A stretch of 20,141 nucleotides of DNA from Rodentolepis nana. Lineage: Eukaryota; Platyhelminthes; Cestoda; Cyclophyllidea; Hymenolepididae. This document shows, in pieces, positions 10,359 to 19,940 of the stretch (the stretch's first letter is position 1; every line of letters starts with the position of its first letter). A model generated the notes under the pieces. It was not told where the DNA came from. It did not search any database and saw nothing but the letters and a program-made list of their open reading frames with translations. A program made the translations under genes and the position numbers. The DNA is taken from assembly GCA_900617975.1 (NCBI GenBank), contig UZAE01000648.1:1-20141 (forward strand), given 5' to 3'.

Positions 10359-11474
10359 GTAAGTGACATTACTTATATTAATTAATCCCGATTTTGAGTA
10401 GTGAACACACCGCTATAGCAGTTTGAGAAGAGGGTAGATAGATTTGGTTCATGGGACTCGTAATGATCACTTCACCTCTTTTTGATGAATAAATGCATAT
10501 GTTTCTTCTGATTTTTTAAAAAGCTCTCACTGGATGCGACTTTAAACATTCAGGGTGTCATTCTAAGGCGTTTTAAGTACGTTTAACCTCCAGCGTTGTC
10601 TTGGAAACCGGCTATGACATTCAAAGCCTTTTTGTTTTGCATTTATAAGTTGCTTATTCATGAATCCTATGTTGTGTTTACTAATATACCTTCTAAGTAT
10701 TCGCTTGTTTGAAGCGAATGTAGCGAAGCGATTTAATGCACTTGTAACTTCTCCTTACTTCCACAAAATATATAAAAATTCATATTTTGAAACTGATTGA
10801 AGCAGACAAATTCAATTACATCTTTTAGATATTGTGGGAGACATCATGGAAAGCTTATAGAATGACACGTACTGGCATTGGGACTGTATGCTTATCTTAT
10901 GCATAAATTGTGACAGTTTTCCTTGGAATCTCATGAAAATACATTGAAAATAACTTAACTCTTAATTTAATTCGAACAAACTCATGATTTTTCATGACCA
11001 CTGTTGGTTACTTCTTGTGAACACTCAAATAGTAACTGAATGAACAGCTTGAATGAAATATCATAGCAGAAGTTATTGAATTGCAAATTAAATCACAAGA
11101 ATGCTTTGCTATTGTTGATCACATAAATTCATGCTTGGTTGAGGGACCTACAGAGCTTTTGATATCATTCGATGGTTTTCCATTCATAGAGAGGGAGAGG
11201 TTGGGTACCGATGGCCTAAATACATATGAATGGCACATTCAGGTGAATGATTAGTAAGTGACAGTATGAACAAATGACCATTACGGAAATAAGGAAAATT
11301 TCAGCCTCAAACCGTTTGATTCGGGTAATGATATTTTTCCAAGGATACAAATGCCAAATTTTAAAGCGGGAAATGGTATAATGATGGGTCCAATTGTCCT
11401 TTTTTATCATTAAATACGCTCACCATTGAATTTTGTGCAAATAACTTAATCAGACGTGTTCTTGACTCCTACAG
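10359..11474 (+). other. Intron 6 (phase 1), 1116 bp
   Basis: Separates the two near-identical LDLa exons. No repeat of R or mariner type and no exon seen. Confidence 0.75.
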
Positions 11475-11597
11475 CTCCTCCAATAGTCACTTGTCGACCA
11501 GGAGAATTTAGATGTTCAAATGGACAATGTATCCAAGGTGCACAAAGATGTGATGGTCGATACGATTGTTCTGATAGATCTGATGAAGCCAATTGCC
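11475..11597 (+). CDS. Exon 7: LDLa repeat 4, single exon
   Basis: A second 123-nt phase 1-1 exon with acceptor GACTCCTACAG and donor C/GTAAGG. Linker PPPIVT, then [32 protein letters not shown]. The six cysteines are present. The highly conserved DGSDE is DRSDE here, a change next to the calcium site. The linker and the first half of the repeat nearly copy exon 10236, which points to a fairly recent exon duplication. The exon is flanked downstream by the R3 repeat and mariner copy 1 inside intron 7. Confidence 0.92.
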
Positions 11598-11659
11598 GTA
11601 AGGATCTTCTCCATTTTTCATTTCAACTTCTCATTAAATTTGCATAATTTTCTAAAAAG

Positions 11660-11968
11660 AAGTCGCAGGCGTTTTGATAGTCATCATTAGCCATTTAGCT
11701 GACTTCGGGTTTCACAGAGGGGAGGGGGAACATCAAAGTGACAAAAAGTTGAGAGGGGGGACAGAATAATGATATAAAAGAGACAGACAGACAAACACAA
11801 AGACAGAGAAAAGGTAAGATGATTACTGTGGAAGTGGTAGAATATTACTTACAGTGGGGTGATGGCAGTCTGAAGTCAGAAGTCAACTGCCAGTTAATAG
11901 ACTTTTTTGCTGTATGAGTATACGTTGCCCAGGGTGCACCACGTGGAGGCAAGTCTATTGCACACCCC
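11660..11968 (+). repeat. R3: interspersed repeat copy with worn left end
   Basis: About 309 bp, from near GTCGCAGGCGTTTTGATAGT to TTGCACACCCC, aligned with R1 and R2 over most of its length and in the same orientation. The first 15-20 bases of the full element are not recognisable and I find no direct repeat flanking it, so it is an older or 5'-shortened copy. It keeps a short (GACA)n block near 11783. The splice-donor motif is changed to GGAGGCAAGT, a GC-type donor at best. Confidence 0.8.
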
Positions 11969-12595
11969 AGTTCAGCATCAATATTTATTAGTTCGATATA
12001 GAAGCTAAAAAATTGAACTTCTAATATTTTTTTAATTTTATATAATGATTGCTTTGAAATCTTTTCGATAGAGGGTTCATGATTTATTTTTGAAAATATG
12101 AAATAAATGGCCATTTTTAGATTCTTTCAAAATGATTTTTGTCGCAATTTAATTCAAGTCAGTCAAAATACGGATAGGAACTTTCCAAAAGGGTATAAGG
12201 GAGTTATTTTAATATTGATTAATTTATAGTAGTTACACTTAATTTAGAATAAATTAAATTTTGTATTCTGTTAAAGAAAGCTATTCAAAATTTACGCAAA
12301 GCGATTGTGAATAAGAATATTGTTAAGAGAACAAATCGAAATTTTTCGCTACCCTTGAAAGAAACCATTCTTCGCTCCCTCAATTGTCGATTATTGGATT
12401 TTTCGGCCCTTATAGCTATTCATTTGCCATATTGGAATTTATTCTACATATAACCAAATCTCTATAGGTAAATCCATTTACACAATATAGGAACCGTCAA
12501 TTTAAATGTAAAAATTCGCAATAGAACGAACGTGTTGGAGATGGTATATTACTAACAACCTAATTCTCCTATATTCGATACATAGTGTATATATA

Positions 12596-12621
12596 TTGGG
12601 TTGGCAACTAAGTCATTGTCG
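12596..12621 (+). repeat. Left terminal inverted repeat of mariner copy 1
   Basis: About 26 bp starting TTGGGTTGGCAACTAAGTCA. It pairs with 13880-13905 on the opposite strand with four mismatches by eye. Confidence 0.88.
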
Positions 12622-12777
12622 TTTTTGTTGACAGATTCACTCTATACTTTCTTTTGTTTTGTTAACGTGGCCAGAGCATCTAACCTATATTTTTTCTTAC
12701 TGTATGGGCTTCTAGGTTAATTAATAAAAATTTTTTTTTGTTTAGTTCTTTAGTTTTGTTTTTATCCCAATTTAAAA

Positions 12778-13831
12778 ATAAAAGAACAGGACGTGCACTT
12801 CCGACACACTTTATTGTATTACTTCCGAAAAGGCAAGAACGCATCGCAAGCACAAAAGAAGTTATGTGGCGTATATGGAGATGAAGCCGCCTTAAAAGAA
12901 AGGCAGTGTCGAAATTGGTTTGAAAGATTTCGTTCCGGTGATTTTTCACTGAAAAATTCACAACGATCTGGCCGCCCAGTCGAAGTGGATGAAACCCATA
13001 TCAAGGCCATTATCGATTCAAATCGTCACAGCACAACACGAGATATTACAGAGAAGCTCAATGTGTCGCATACATGCATTGAAAAAAAATGAAAAACCCT
13101 TGGTTATGTCAAGAAACTTGATTTATGGATCCCTCACCAGTTAAAGGAAATTCATTTGACGCAACGCATTAGCATCTGTGATTCGCCGCTACTGAAACGA
13201 AATGAGAATGAGAATGATCCATTTCTGAAGAACCTAGTTACTGGCGACGAAAAGTGGATAGTTTATAACAATGTCGTTACTCGCAAGAGATCATGGGTGA
13301 AGCATGATCAACCAGCCCAAACACTATCAAAAGCAGCAGAGATTCACCAAAAAAGGATTATGCTGTCAGTCTGGTGGGGGGATCACAAAGGAATTTTGTA
13401 TTTTGAACTCATGCCGCAGAACCAAACGATAAATTCAAATATGTATGTTGAACAACTCGAAAAACTGAAGGATGCAATTGAAGATAAGCGGCCGGCATTA
13501 TCAAATCGGCGGAAGGGTATTGTTTTCCATCATGATAACGCAAGGCCCCACACATCTTTGGTTACTCGGCAAAAATTATTGCAACTGGGTTGGGATGTTT
13601 TGTCACACCCACCATATAGCCCTGACCTTGCGCCTTCGGATTATCATTTGTTTCGTTCCATGCAAAACTCTTTAAATGGTAAATTTTTTTAACAACGCGG
13701 ATGATGTCGGATCACACCTAATTCAGTTTTTTAATAGCAAAGACCAGACATTTTACGAACGGGGAATTTTTACTCTGCCAGAACGATGGAAAAAGGTCAT
13801 CGACAAGAACGGCCAATATCTAATTGAATAA
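12778..13831 (+). pseudogene. Mariner transposase relic, copy 1
   Basis: Mariner transposases bind the terminal repeats and cut and paste the element at TA. The frame aligns end to end with the family (about 350 codons). Residues 1-100 contain two helix-turn-helix regions, with a GRPVEVDE linker near residue 63 and the second motif ending VSHTCIEK. The three catalytic aspartates are visible: TGDEKW at about residue 157, HHDNARPH at 253 and PSDYHLF at 288, the last two 34 residues apart (DD34D). Three defects kill it: ATA at 12778 where copy 2 has ATG; an in-frame TGA at 13090-13092; and one extra T in the run near 13684-13690, which shifts the C-terminal frame that would end at TAA 13829. It also has a 6-bp duplication giving NENEND. 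Confidence 0.93.
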
Positions 13832-13879
13832 AGTTATATTTTTAAACAAAAATTCCGAATTTGCCTTCTTATTTGAAAT

Positions 13880-13905
13880 CGGCAATGACTTAGTTGCCCA
13901 CCTAA
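13880..13905 (-). repeat. Right terminal inverted repeat of mariner copy 1
   Basis: Ends GCCCACCTAA before the TA duplication; the reverse complement begins TTAGGTGGGCAACTAAGTCA. Confidence 0.88.
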
Positions 13906-14324
13906 TATATATATACATTAGGAAGTGCATTTCGTTTGCAGAGGTACTTGGAATATTTACTTACATCGATCATTTCAAATAATGCCAAATAATTGCCCGA
14001 TTAGCAAGACATGCTAAAATCGATTTAATAAGAACTATGAGAAGTGTTAGACGGATCGCTTCTAAAATACCCATAATGAGAAGTTGTTCGTAAAGCACTT
14101 TATTTTGTCATTACGATAACAGTTATAATTTCTTTCAATTCTACTATTTACAGCCCAATCAAGGGAATTTTTCGATTTTAATAATTTTTGTGTTGCTGCA
14201 TATTTTAATTTTAAAGATCTCGCTTTCCACTTACTATGAGTAATAAGGTAAACAAAAATAGAATCTATTGACACGAAGAAATTAAGAAGCAGTGACCGTG
14301 ACTGCCATTGTTCTACAATTTTAG

Positions 14325-14450
14325 CACCTATTGAAAGGCCATGTCGATCGGATGAATTCCGGTGTTCCAATGGACAGTGTGTACCTACTTATAGCCGTTG
14401 TGATGGCCGATATGACTGTCCAGACGGATCTGATGAATCTGACTGTAGAG
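14325..14450 (+). CDS. Exon 8: LDLa repeat 5, single exon
   Basis: A 126-nt phase 1-1 exon that is easy to miss because its open frame is short. The acceptor is TCTACAATTTTAG and the donor GAG/GTAATC. It encodes PPIERP, then [32 protein letters not shown] and an arginine. This is the most canonical LDLa repeat of the window, with all six cysteines and the full D-C-x-D-G-S-D-E calcium cage. [10 protein letters not shown] is identical to exon 10236. Its last base g joins the gt of exon 9 to give glycine. Confidence 0.92.
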
Positions 14451-15554
14451 GTAATCTTACTTTATTAAGACTTCAACCTATGTATATAGTTATTCGCATG
14501 GCTATTATTCATATTGACAATAACACTTGATGTGGGTAGAATGGAAACTATCACTATCTCATTTTCTGCGATCTCTCATGGTGAAATGAATAACACCGCA
14601 AATATTTAGCTGAGAATCGATCTCACGGTTCCAAACTTAGCTCCCATCCTCGCTGATCTTCAAGCCACATATTTTCTTTTATTAAATCACTAGTTATACC
14701 CAAAAGTGTTGTTAATCTCCGATTTACCTCGCCCCCTTCCCTCCCACAACTTCAATACAAAAACACGATATGTTTATATAAGACATGTGGAATTTAATAA
14801 GAAAGAAAGAGGCATTAAGGTGCAATGTAAAATGGGTGTTCCACAATTAATGCAGCCGTAAAATGAAAGGTTGAGGACATCCACTTGCACTTTCAGGTGC
14901 AACTTGAATGATGTATTATCCAGGGCCCAAATGGAAAAGGAGGGGGGGGGGGGAATAAAAGATAGGAGGAAAATTATCAAAGCGCAATAAGGATTTATGT
15001 GGCTCTACCCTCGGGAAGGACATTTCTTGAGCTAACCAATGAATTCCCAGTTCAATGCTAAATTAATGTCTTCTTTACTATTGGGAAGGATTTCAAGTGC
15101 TTCATCAAATTTTAGCAAACAATCTATCTTAGTTTTAATATCTTGAAGCTCACACAATATCATCACATTTGTTAGAAAGACCATTTTCAGCATTTAAAAC
15201 GAAATAAAAGATATTTTTTATCTATGGTTGGCAGCGCTTTTATTCAATTGAAAAGAGTAAGGACAAATGAAATGCTTTATTTAGATTTTGTTTAAAACTA
15301 AGTATTTTCTCCTAAATCGCCGGAAAATAATTTCATTGAATGATCATCAGAGATTCGTTGTTAAAAATTGTAATGATCGTAAATTGAATTGAGTTGACAT
15401 TTACCAATAAAGCCTTGTAATTTTTTACTGGCTTCCACTGTTTCCACTAAAAGTATAAAAATGAGGTTGAAAGTTAGCTTTTGGTGTGTAATTTAGAGAT
15501 TGAATATTTTATACTTATGCAAGCATTAGATATTTATCATTTTATTCCCACTAG
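14451..15554 (+). other. Intron 8 (phase 1), 1104 bp
   Basis: Between LDLa repeat 5 and Ig-like domain C. Contains a 12-base G run at 14942-14953 and otherwise nothing recognised. Confidence 0.75.
14942..14953 (+). repeat. Homopolymer G tract, 12 bases
   Basis: Twelve G in a row, preceded by GGA. Simple sequence, prone to length error in sequencing. Confidence 0.9.
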
Positions 15555-15774
15555 GTGTGACAATCGAACCCGATAGGATAGTTCGCCGACCCTGGGAACC
15601 ATTCAGTTTCACTTGCACGGCACCAACTGGAAAACGTCCACTTGTAGTTGTTGGAGGAACGAGTATGCGATTTGAGGAATTACCCGGTTTCAGTGTGAAT
15701 CGACCTTCAATAAATACAATTAGAGTCACTGCAACTCGAGGTCTTCGAGAAATTTTTGGCAATTTGACGTTTGA
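15555..15774 (+). CDS. Exon 9: first half of divergent Ig-like domain C
   Basis: A 220-nt exon, the same length as exon 3396, in phase 1 (acceptor TATTCCCACTAG) and out in phase 2 (GA/GTAAGG). It encodes VTIEPDRIVRRPWEPF, then SFTCTAPTGKRPLVVV with the first cysteine, GFSVNRP, TIRVTATRGL, and GNLTFE with an N-glycosylation sequon. The single tryptophan sits before the first cysteine and so is not the Ig core tryptophan. The pattern [P]F.F.C.A..G.RP.VV is shared with exon 17570. The second cysteine opens the next exon. Confidence 0.88.
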
Positions 15775-16287
15775 GTAAGGACTTATTCTATAGGCCTCTA
15801 AACCACCCACCTTTCCTTATTATCAATAGCATTTATAAAAGGTTATTCTAAATTTCTGTATACATACATTTTAATTAATTAACTCTATTAAGTTCGGTAT
15901 CGGTTATATTGTTTTAATTATGATATCTGTGAGTATATCAGCTTTTCTATTACATACGCTACTCTTTTAACTTAAATTTTGACCAAATTGCCAGATAAAT
16001 CAAATGTTAAATTCCGAAAATTTTAGGAAAACCAAAATTTAAATATCTTATTGCTAATATTTTGACTTCTATTGATATCATTTACAAATTTAAGGTTTTT
16101 ATACCATTATAAAAGCCACTTTAACTGGCCCCATTCAGCCAGGGTGCACTCAACGATTCAGATATACTTAAATTAAAAATAATTAGGATTAATTTGCATT
16201 TCCTGATAACTTTTACAATGCTTTAAAGTGCTGAAATAGGGTTGATTGTCAATCCTAAATTAGCAATGGTATTTCATTCTTTTAAAG
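15775..16287 (+). other. Intron 9 (phase 2), 513 bp
   Basis: Splits Ig-like domain C at the same position as introns 2, 4 and 11. Nothing else seen. Confidence 0.8.
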
Positions 16288-16457
16288 ATGCTTCTTTGAG
16301 GGTGGTGATCGTGGGCATATAAACGTCTTCATTTTACCGACTTGTCCAACAGGAATGCACAGCTGTAGAGATGGAACCTGCTTTCCAGGATACCAACTTT
16401 GCAATAGTGTCAATGATTGCCGAGATGGTTCTGATGAGGATTTAGAGTATTGTGAAA
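16288..16457 (+). CDS. Exon 10: second half of Ig-like domain C plus LDLa repeat 6
   Basis: The exon is spliced after TTCTTTTAAAG in phase 2; one base completes Glu, then [15 protein letters not shown] and the LDLa repeat [37 protein letters not shown]. All six cysteines are present. CDG is changed to CNS while NDC and DGSDE are kept. The donor is A/GTAAGT, phase 1. The junction with exon 9 rebuilds FEC-FF, as in domain B. No single long open frame covers this exon; it is recognised from the LDLa motif and matched splice phases. Confidence 0.9.
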
Positions 16458-17569
16458 GTAAGTGTCGCAGAGCTTGTGCTTAATAATTCAATTTGCTTTC
16501 TCTCAAATTTTCATCTGTGACCTAAAGGCAAAATAAGTACATAAGAAAGAGTGTTCAAGTTGGTGGCCAAGGTTTTTTTAAAGTTATTCCTATGCACTAA
16601 TGGGGACCAGTACGTTTGGGCCTTAAGATGGGTTTAATTTTAAGTATTTTGAATTGATACAAAGGTATGAAAAGTGAACATGCTAATACAAAATTAATTC
16701 AGCATAATCTTTGGTGCCATGCTAATAAAATAACTGCAATCTATTATCAATAGTTCTGTATCGCTACAGTTTTTGTTGAATTGAACATAAGGAATTTATT
16801 TAAATACGTATGAATGCTAAATATCAATGCAGCATTCATATTAATTCCGTATTTTAACCTAAGATTGTAATATTAAAGTAAATACTCAAACGGGTCAAGT
16901 TAGCGGTTGTTTAAGCTTTTATATCTTAGCCGATTCCGAGTGAAATAATGTTGTGATTAATTGTTTCTACTAGTGGAAGCATTAGATATTTCATGATTTC
17001 ATTAAAGAAAATTCTGTGAAAAGTCTCTTAACCGCTGTGGTAGATAGGGGGGGGGGGGGGGGATTGGTCATTTCATTTACGAAGCAACTGGCCGAATCTG
17101 GAAGTAGTGAATTTTGCGTAATTATCGGGAATATCACCTCTCTATTATTATTTAAATTTCTTGAAATCTAATTTATCTTTCTACTGGAATAGAAAGGAAA
17201 ATGCCTTTATGCCTTTACCTGAAGTGAAATGGTTTTGCTTACTAGATAGAACCGAACAATCAGACATTGAAGCATTACAAAATTGTCTTTTGCCATTATT
17301 AATGATTGGTTAAAATCAACCGGCAACTAAAATACATTGAATTAAATGGACCACAAATTGAATTAATGGTTGTAGCAAAACGCTATGCTGGTTGCAAAAA
17401 TAAAGGCTGTATGAGAACTGGATAGAAGCATTGACCTTCACTACCAATTATTTATTATATTTATAGGTAAAGACATTTGTTTTTTCTGAAAACTAAGTCT
17501 TTTATACACAAATATGTGTAGCCAATAAATGGAGTGAGTGCGGGGAATAAACATCTTTCTCTCTTCTAG
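16458..17569 (+). other. Intron 10 (phase 1), 1112 bp
   Basis: Between LDLa repeat 6 and Ig-like domain D. Contains a 16-base G run at 17047-17062. No exon or mobile element seen. Confidence 0.75.
17047..17062 (+). repeat. Homopolymer G tract, 16 bases
   Basis: Sixteen G in a row on the coding strand. It could form a quadruplex in RNA or DNA, and its length is unreliable. Confidence 0.9.
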
Positions 17570-17798
17570 AATATGCTCCTCCTAGTGCGGGTCAAAATAT
17601 CACAATCCCTCCACGACGACCGTTTGAATTTGCCTGTTCAGCTCCTGAAGGCTCACGACCTGTTGTTATAATTCCAAGTTTGGACAATCTCAATATTGAA
17701 AATGACATGCGATTCGTCGTGACTCGTCCTTTACCCAACACAATGCGAGTGAAGGCTATCTATGGATTGTCAGAGGCTGATAATGGTATCTCTTTCGT
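17570..17798 (+). CDS. Exon 11: first half of divergent Ig-like domain D
   Basis: A 229-nt exon (same length as exon 5918), in after CTCTCTTCTAG in phase 1 and out at GT/GTAAGT in phase 2. It encodes a proline-rich lead, sequon NIT, RRPFEFACSAPEGSRPVVII with the first cysteine, RFVVTRPLPNTMRVKAIYGL, and ISFV. The second half, expected to begin with one base and then a cysteine codon and to carry another LDLa repeat, is not seen before the window end. The last intron contains mariner copy 2 and R4. This is the final coding exon I can support. Confidence 0.87.
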
Positions 17799-17848
17799 GT
17801 AAGTCCTTTCAATACAAATATCCCAAAATTGCAAATACATAAAAATTG

Positions 17849-17871
17849 TGATGATGATGATGACGATGATG
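17849..17871 (+). repeat. GAT trinucleotide microsatellite
   Basis: GTGATGATGATGATGACGATGATGG: about seven units with one GAC interruption, just inside intron 11. Confidence 0.85.
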
Positions 17872-19346
17872 GGAAAAATGATTTCTGTACCATGTTTGCT
17901 TTTCGATCTATGTATAAAAGTGGGATTAGAGCCTCTTCGATACTTCAATTGGACTATTAACCTGGTGGCACGGAAGTGAGAGGCTTAGATGTTCTTCTGT
18001 AAGGCCTGAGGCCACTGGTTCTGTGCCTTCGAAGCACAAGTGCATTCTAGTGAGTATAATGGTCGGTCAAGCCAACTTAGTCTAAAAAGTAAAGGAGCGG
18101 GAGGATTTTGAATTTCCCCTCAGGATCACTGCTCAAGGTAAGCTTTGTGAAATATTCTTCTGATTGAGCTTAGGAGTTATCGCTTTCTTTGGATTTTAAA
18201 CCAACATTGACGGATGTCATTCTTTGGCCACGCATTATTGATCCAGTGGATCGATAAAACTCACAACTAGGGTCTAGAAGGGCTTGATAATAGTCATCTA
18301 ATTTGCATTCTAATTCATGTCTGCGGATCCTCAATTTAAATAATCCATAATTAATCTGTGCTCATTTTTAATCAGCTCACTGCTGAACTAGTACCAAAGA
18401 TATTCTGATAGATAATCACCAAAATTAATATTATTGGGTTGGCAACTAAGTCATTGTTGTTTTTGTTGACAGATTCACTCTATACTTTCTTTTGTTTTGC
18501 TAACGTGGCCAAGCATCTAACCTATATTTTTTTCTTACTGTATGGGCTTCTAGGTTAATTAGTAAAAAATTTTTTTGTTTAGTTCTTTAGTTTTGTTTTT
18601 ATCCCAATTTACAAATGAAAGAACAGGACGTGCACTTCCGACACATTTTATTGTATTACTTCCAAAAAGGCAAGAACGCATCGCAAGCACAAAAGAAGTT
18701 ATGTGGCGTATATGGAGATGAAGCCTTAAAAGAAAGGCAGTGTCGACATTGGTTTGAAAGATCTCGTTCCGGTGATTTTTCACTGAAAAATTCACAACGA
18801 TCTGTCCGCCCAGTCGAAGTGGATGAAACCCATATCAAGGCCATTATCGATTCAAATCGTCACAGCACAACACGAGATATTACAGAGAAGCTCAATGTGT
18901 CGCATACATGCATTGAAAAATAATGAAAAACCCTTGGTTATGTCAAGAAACTTGATTTATGGATTTCTCACCAGTTAAAGGAAATTCATTTGACGCAACG
19001 CATTAGCATCTGTGATTCGCCGCTACTGAAACGCAATGAGAATGATCCATTTCTGAAGAACCTAGTTACTGGCGACGAAAAGTGGATAGTTTATAACAAT
19101 GTCGTTACTCGCAAGAGATCATGGGTGAAGCAAGCTCAACCAGCCCAAACAGTATCAAAAGCTGCAGAGATTCACCAAAAAAGATTATGGTGTCAGTCTG
19201 GTGGGGGGATCACAAAGGAATTTTGTATTTTGAACTCATGGCGCAGAACCAAACGATAAATTCAAATATGTATGTTGAACTACTCGAAAAACTGAAGGAT
19301 GCAATTGAAGACAAGCGGCCGGCATTATCAAATCGGCGGAAGGGTA

Positions 19347-19494
19347 TTGTTTTCCACACATCATTGATAACGCAAGGCCTAGGGTGTTGTTTTCCATCAT
19401 GATAACGCAAGGCCTCCTCCCTTGTTGTTTTCCATCATGATAACGCAAGGCCGTACACATATTTGATTGTTTTCCATCATGATAACGCAAGGCC
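19347..19494 (+). repeat. Four copies of a 27-bp transposase fragment with short spacers
   Basis: The unit runs TGTTTTCCATCATGATAACG plus CAAGGCC. Exact copies are at 19388-19414, 19426-19452 and 19468-19494; a first copy near 19348-19379 has an insertion. Copy 1 has one unit at 13520-13546. Gaps of 11 and 15 bases separate the exact units. It is part of the rearranged mariner. Confidence 0.9.
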
Positions 19495-19570
19495 CCCCTC
19501 ACATCTTCCCATATCTTTGGTTACTCGGCAAAAATTATTGGAAGAACAGGGTTGGGGGTTTTGTCACACC

Positions 19571-19712
19571 CACCATATAGCCCTGACCTTGCGCCTTAGG
19601 ATTACCATTTGTTTCGTTCCATGCAACACTCTTTAAACACACCCACCATATAGCCCTCACCTTGCGCCTTCGGATTTCCACCATATAGCCCTGAACTTGC
19701 GCCTTTGGATTA
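19571..19712 (+). repeat. Three copies of a 34-bp transposase fragment
   Basis: CACCATATAGCCCTGACCTT plus GCGCCTTxGGATTx occurs at about 19571, 19644 and 19679 with single-base differences. Copy 1 has it once (near 13609). Confidence 0.88.
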
Positions 19713-19807
19713 CCATTTGACTTGTTCCATGCAAAGCACACCTAATTCAGTTTATAGCAAAGACCAGACATTTACGAAGGGGGCATTTTTACTCTGCCAG
19801 AAGGATG

Positions 19808-19907
19808 GAAAAAGGTCATCGACATAAAAGGTCATCGACAAGAACGGTCAATAGCTAATTGAATAGAAAAGGTCGTCGACAAGAACGGCCAATATCTAAT
19901 TGAATAA
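19808..19907 (+). repeat. Three partial copies of the transposase C-terminus
   Basis: Blocks starting AAAAGGTCATCGACA recur at about 19809, 19827 and 19867, two of them continuing AAGAACGGYCAATA to GAATA. Copy 1 has this once. Confidence 0.85.
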
Positions 19908-19940
19908 AGTTATATTTTTAAACAAAAAATCCGGATTTGC

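Larger units (their letters stand above)
12596..13905 (+). mobile_element. Mariner transposon copy 1 (DD34D, mellifera-like), inactive
   Basis: A 1310-bp element with imperfect terminal inverted repeats: TTGGGTTGGCAACTAAGTC at the left and the reverse complement of TTAGGTGGGCAACTAAGTC at the right. It is flanked by TA at 12594-12595 and 13906-13907, the mariner target duplication, although the site is a TATATA run so the exact border could shift by a TA step. Length, ends and the enclosed transposase fit the mariner family. Assignment to the mellifera subfamily rests on remembered family patterns and is tentative. It sits in intron 7, same strand as the host gene, with no sign of disturbing splicing. 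Confidence 0.93.
11598..14324 (+). other. Intron 7 (phase 1), 2727 bp, holds R3 and mariner copy 1
   Basis: More than half of this intron is mobile DNA: R3 (about 11660-11968) and mariner copy 1 (12596-13905). Without them it would be about 1.1 kb, close to introns 6, 8 and 10. Confidence 0.8.
1184..17798 (+). other. Gene span: perlecan-like Ig/LDLa proteoglycan core protein, eleven exons, open at both ends
   Basis: Eleven exons with AG/GT boundaries join into one frame of about 699 codons: 1184-1502, 3396-3615, 5334-5500, 5918-6146, 9678-9850, 10236-10358, 11475-11597, 14325-14450, 15555-15774, 16288-16457, 17570-17798. Intron phases in order are 1,2,1,2,1,1,1,1,2,1,2 and every junction agrees on both sides. 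Seen: one canonical Ig domain, six LDLa repeats, four Ig-like domains, several N-glycosylation sequons, no transmembrane segment. Family knowledge: LDLa repeats beside Ig domains are typical of domain II and later parts of perlecan (HSPG2, unc-52, trol), a secreted basement-membrane heparan sulfate proteoglycan. Inferred: a perlecan homologue or a lineage-specific relative. The signal peptide, SEA, laminin-type and C-terminal domains would lie outside the window, so a different LDLa/Ig extracellular protein is not excluded. Confidence 0.75.
18615..19907 (+). pseudogene. Mariner transposase relic, copy 2
   Basis: The start ATG at 18615 is kept (MKEQDVHFRH). The first 102 codons read through the helix-turn-helix region to VSHTCIEK and stop at TAA TGA (18921-18926). 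The TGA is at the same codon as the stop in copy 1. The frame then continues to TGDEKW (first catalytic Asp), and one base is lost near 19180 (AAAAAAGATTATGG where copy 1 has AAAAAAGGATTATG). The HDNARPH block is scattered in repeated fragments and the PSDYHLF block is altered to GLPFV-like reads, so no catalytic core remains. The C-terminal end matches copy 1 up to TAA at 19905. Confidence 0.92.

Noticed and set aside
12793..13092. Host gene encoding a helix-turn-helix protein
   Set aside because: It lies wholly inside a TA-flanked mariner and aligns with the N-terminal half of its transposase, so it is a transposon relic.
14062..14370. Minus-strand 102-codon frame overlapping exon 8
   Set aside because: It overlaps the antisense of the LDLa exon and intron and has no motif; a shadow frame.
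19347..19494. CRISPR-like repeats and spacers
   Set aside because: The repeats are fragments of mariner transposase (they contain the HHDNAR codons), the spacers are 11 and 15 bases, and the context is a eukaryotic intron.
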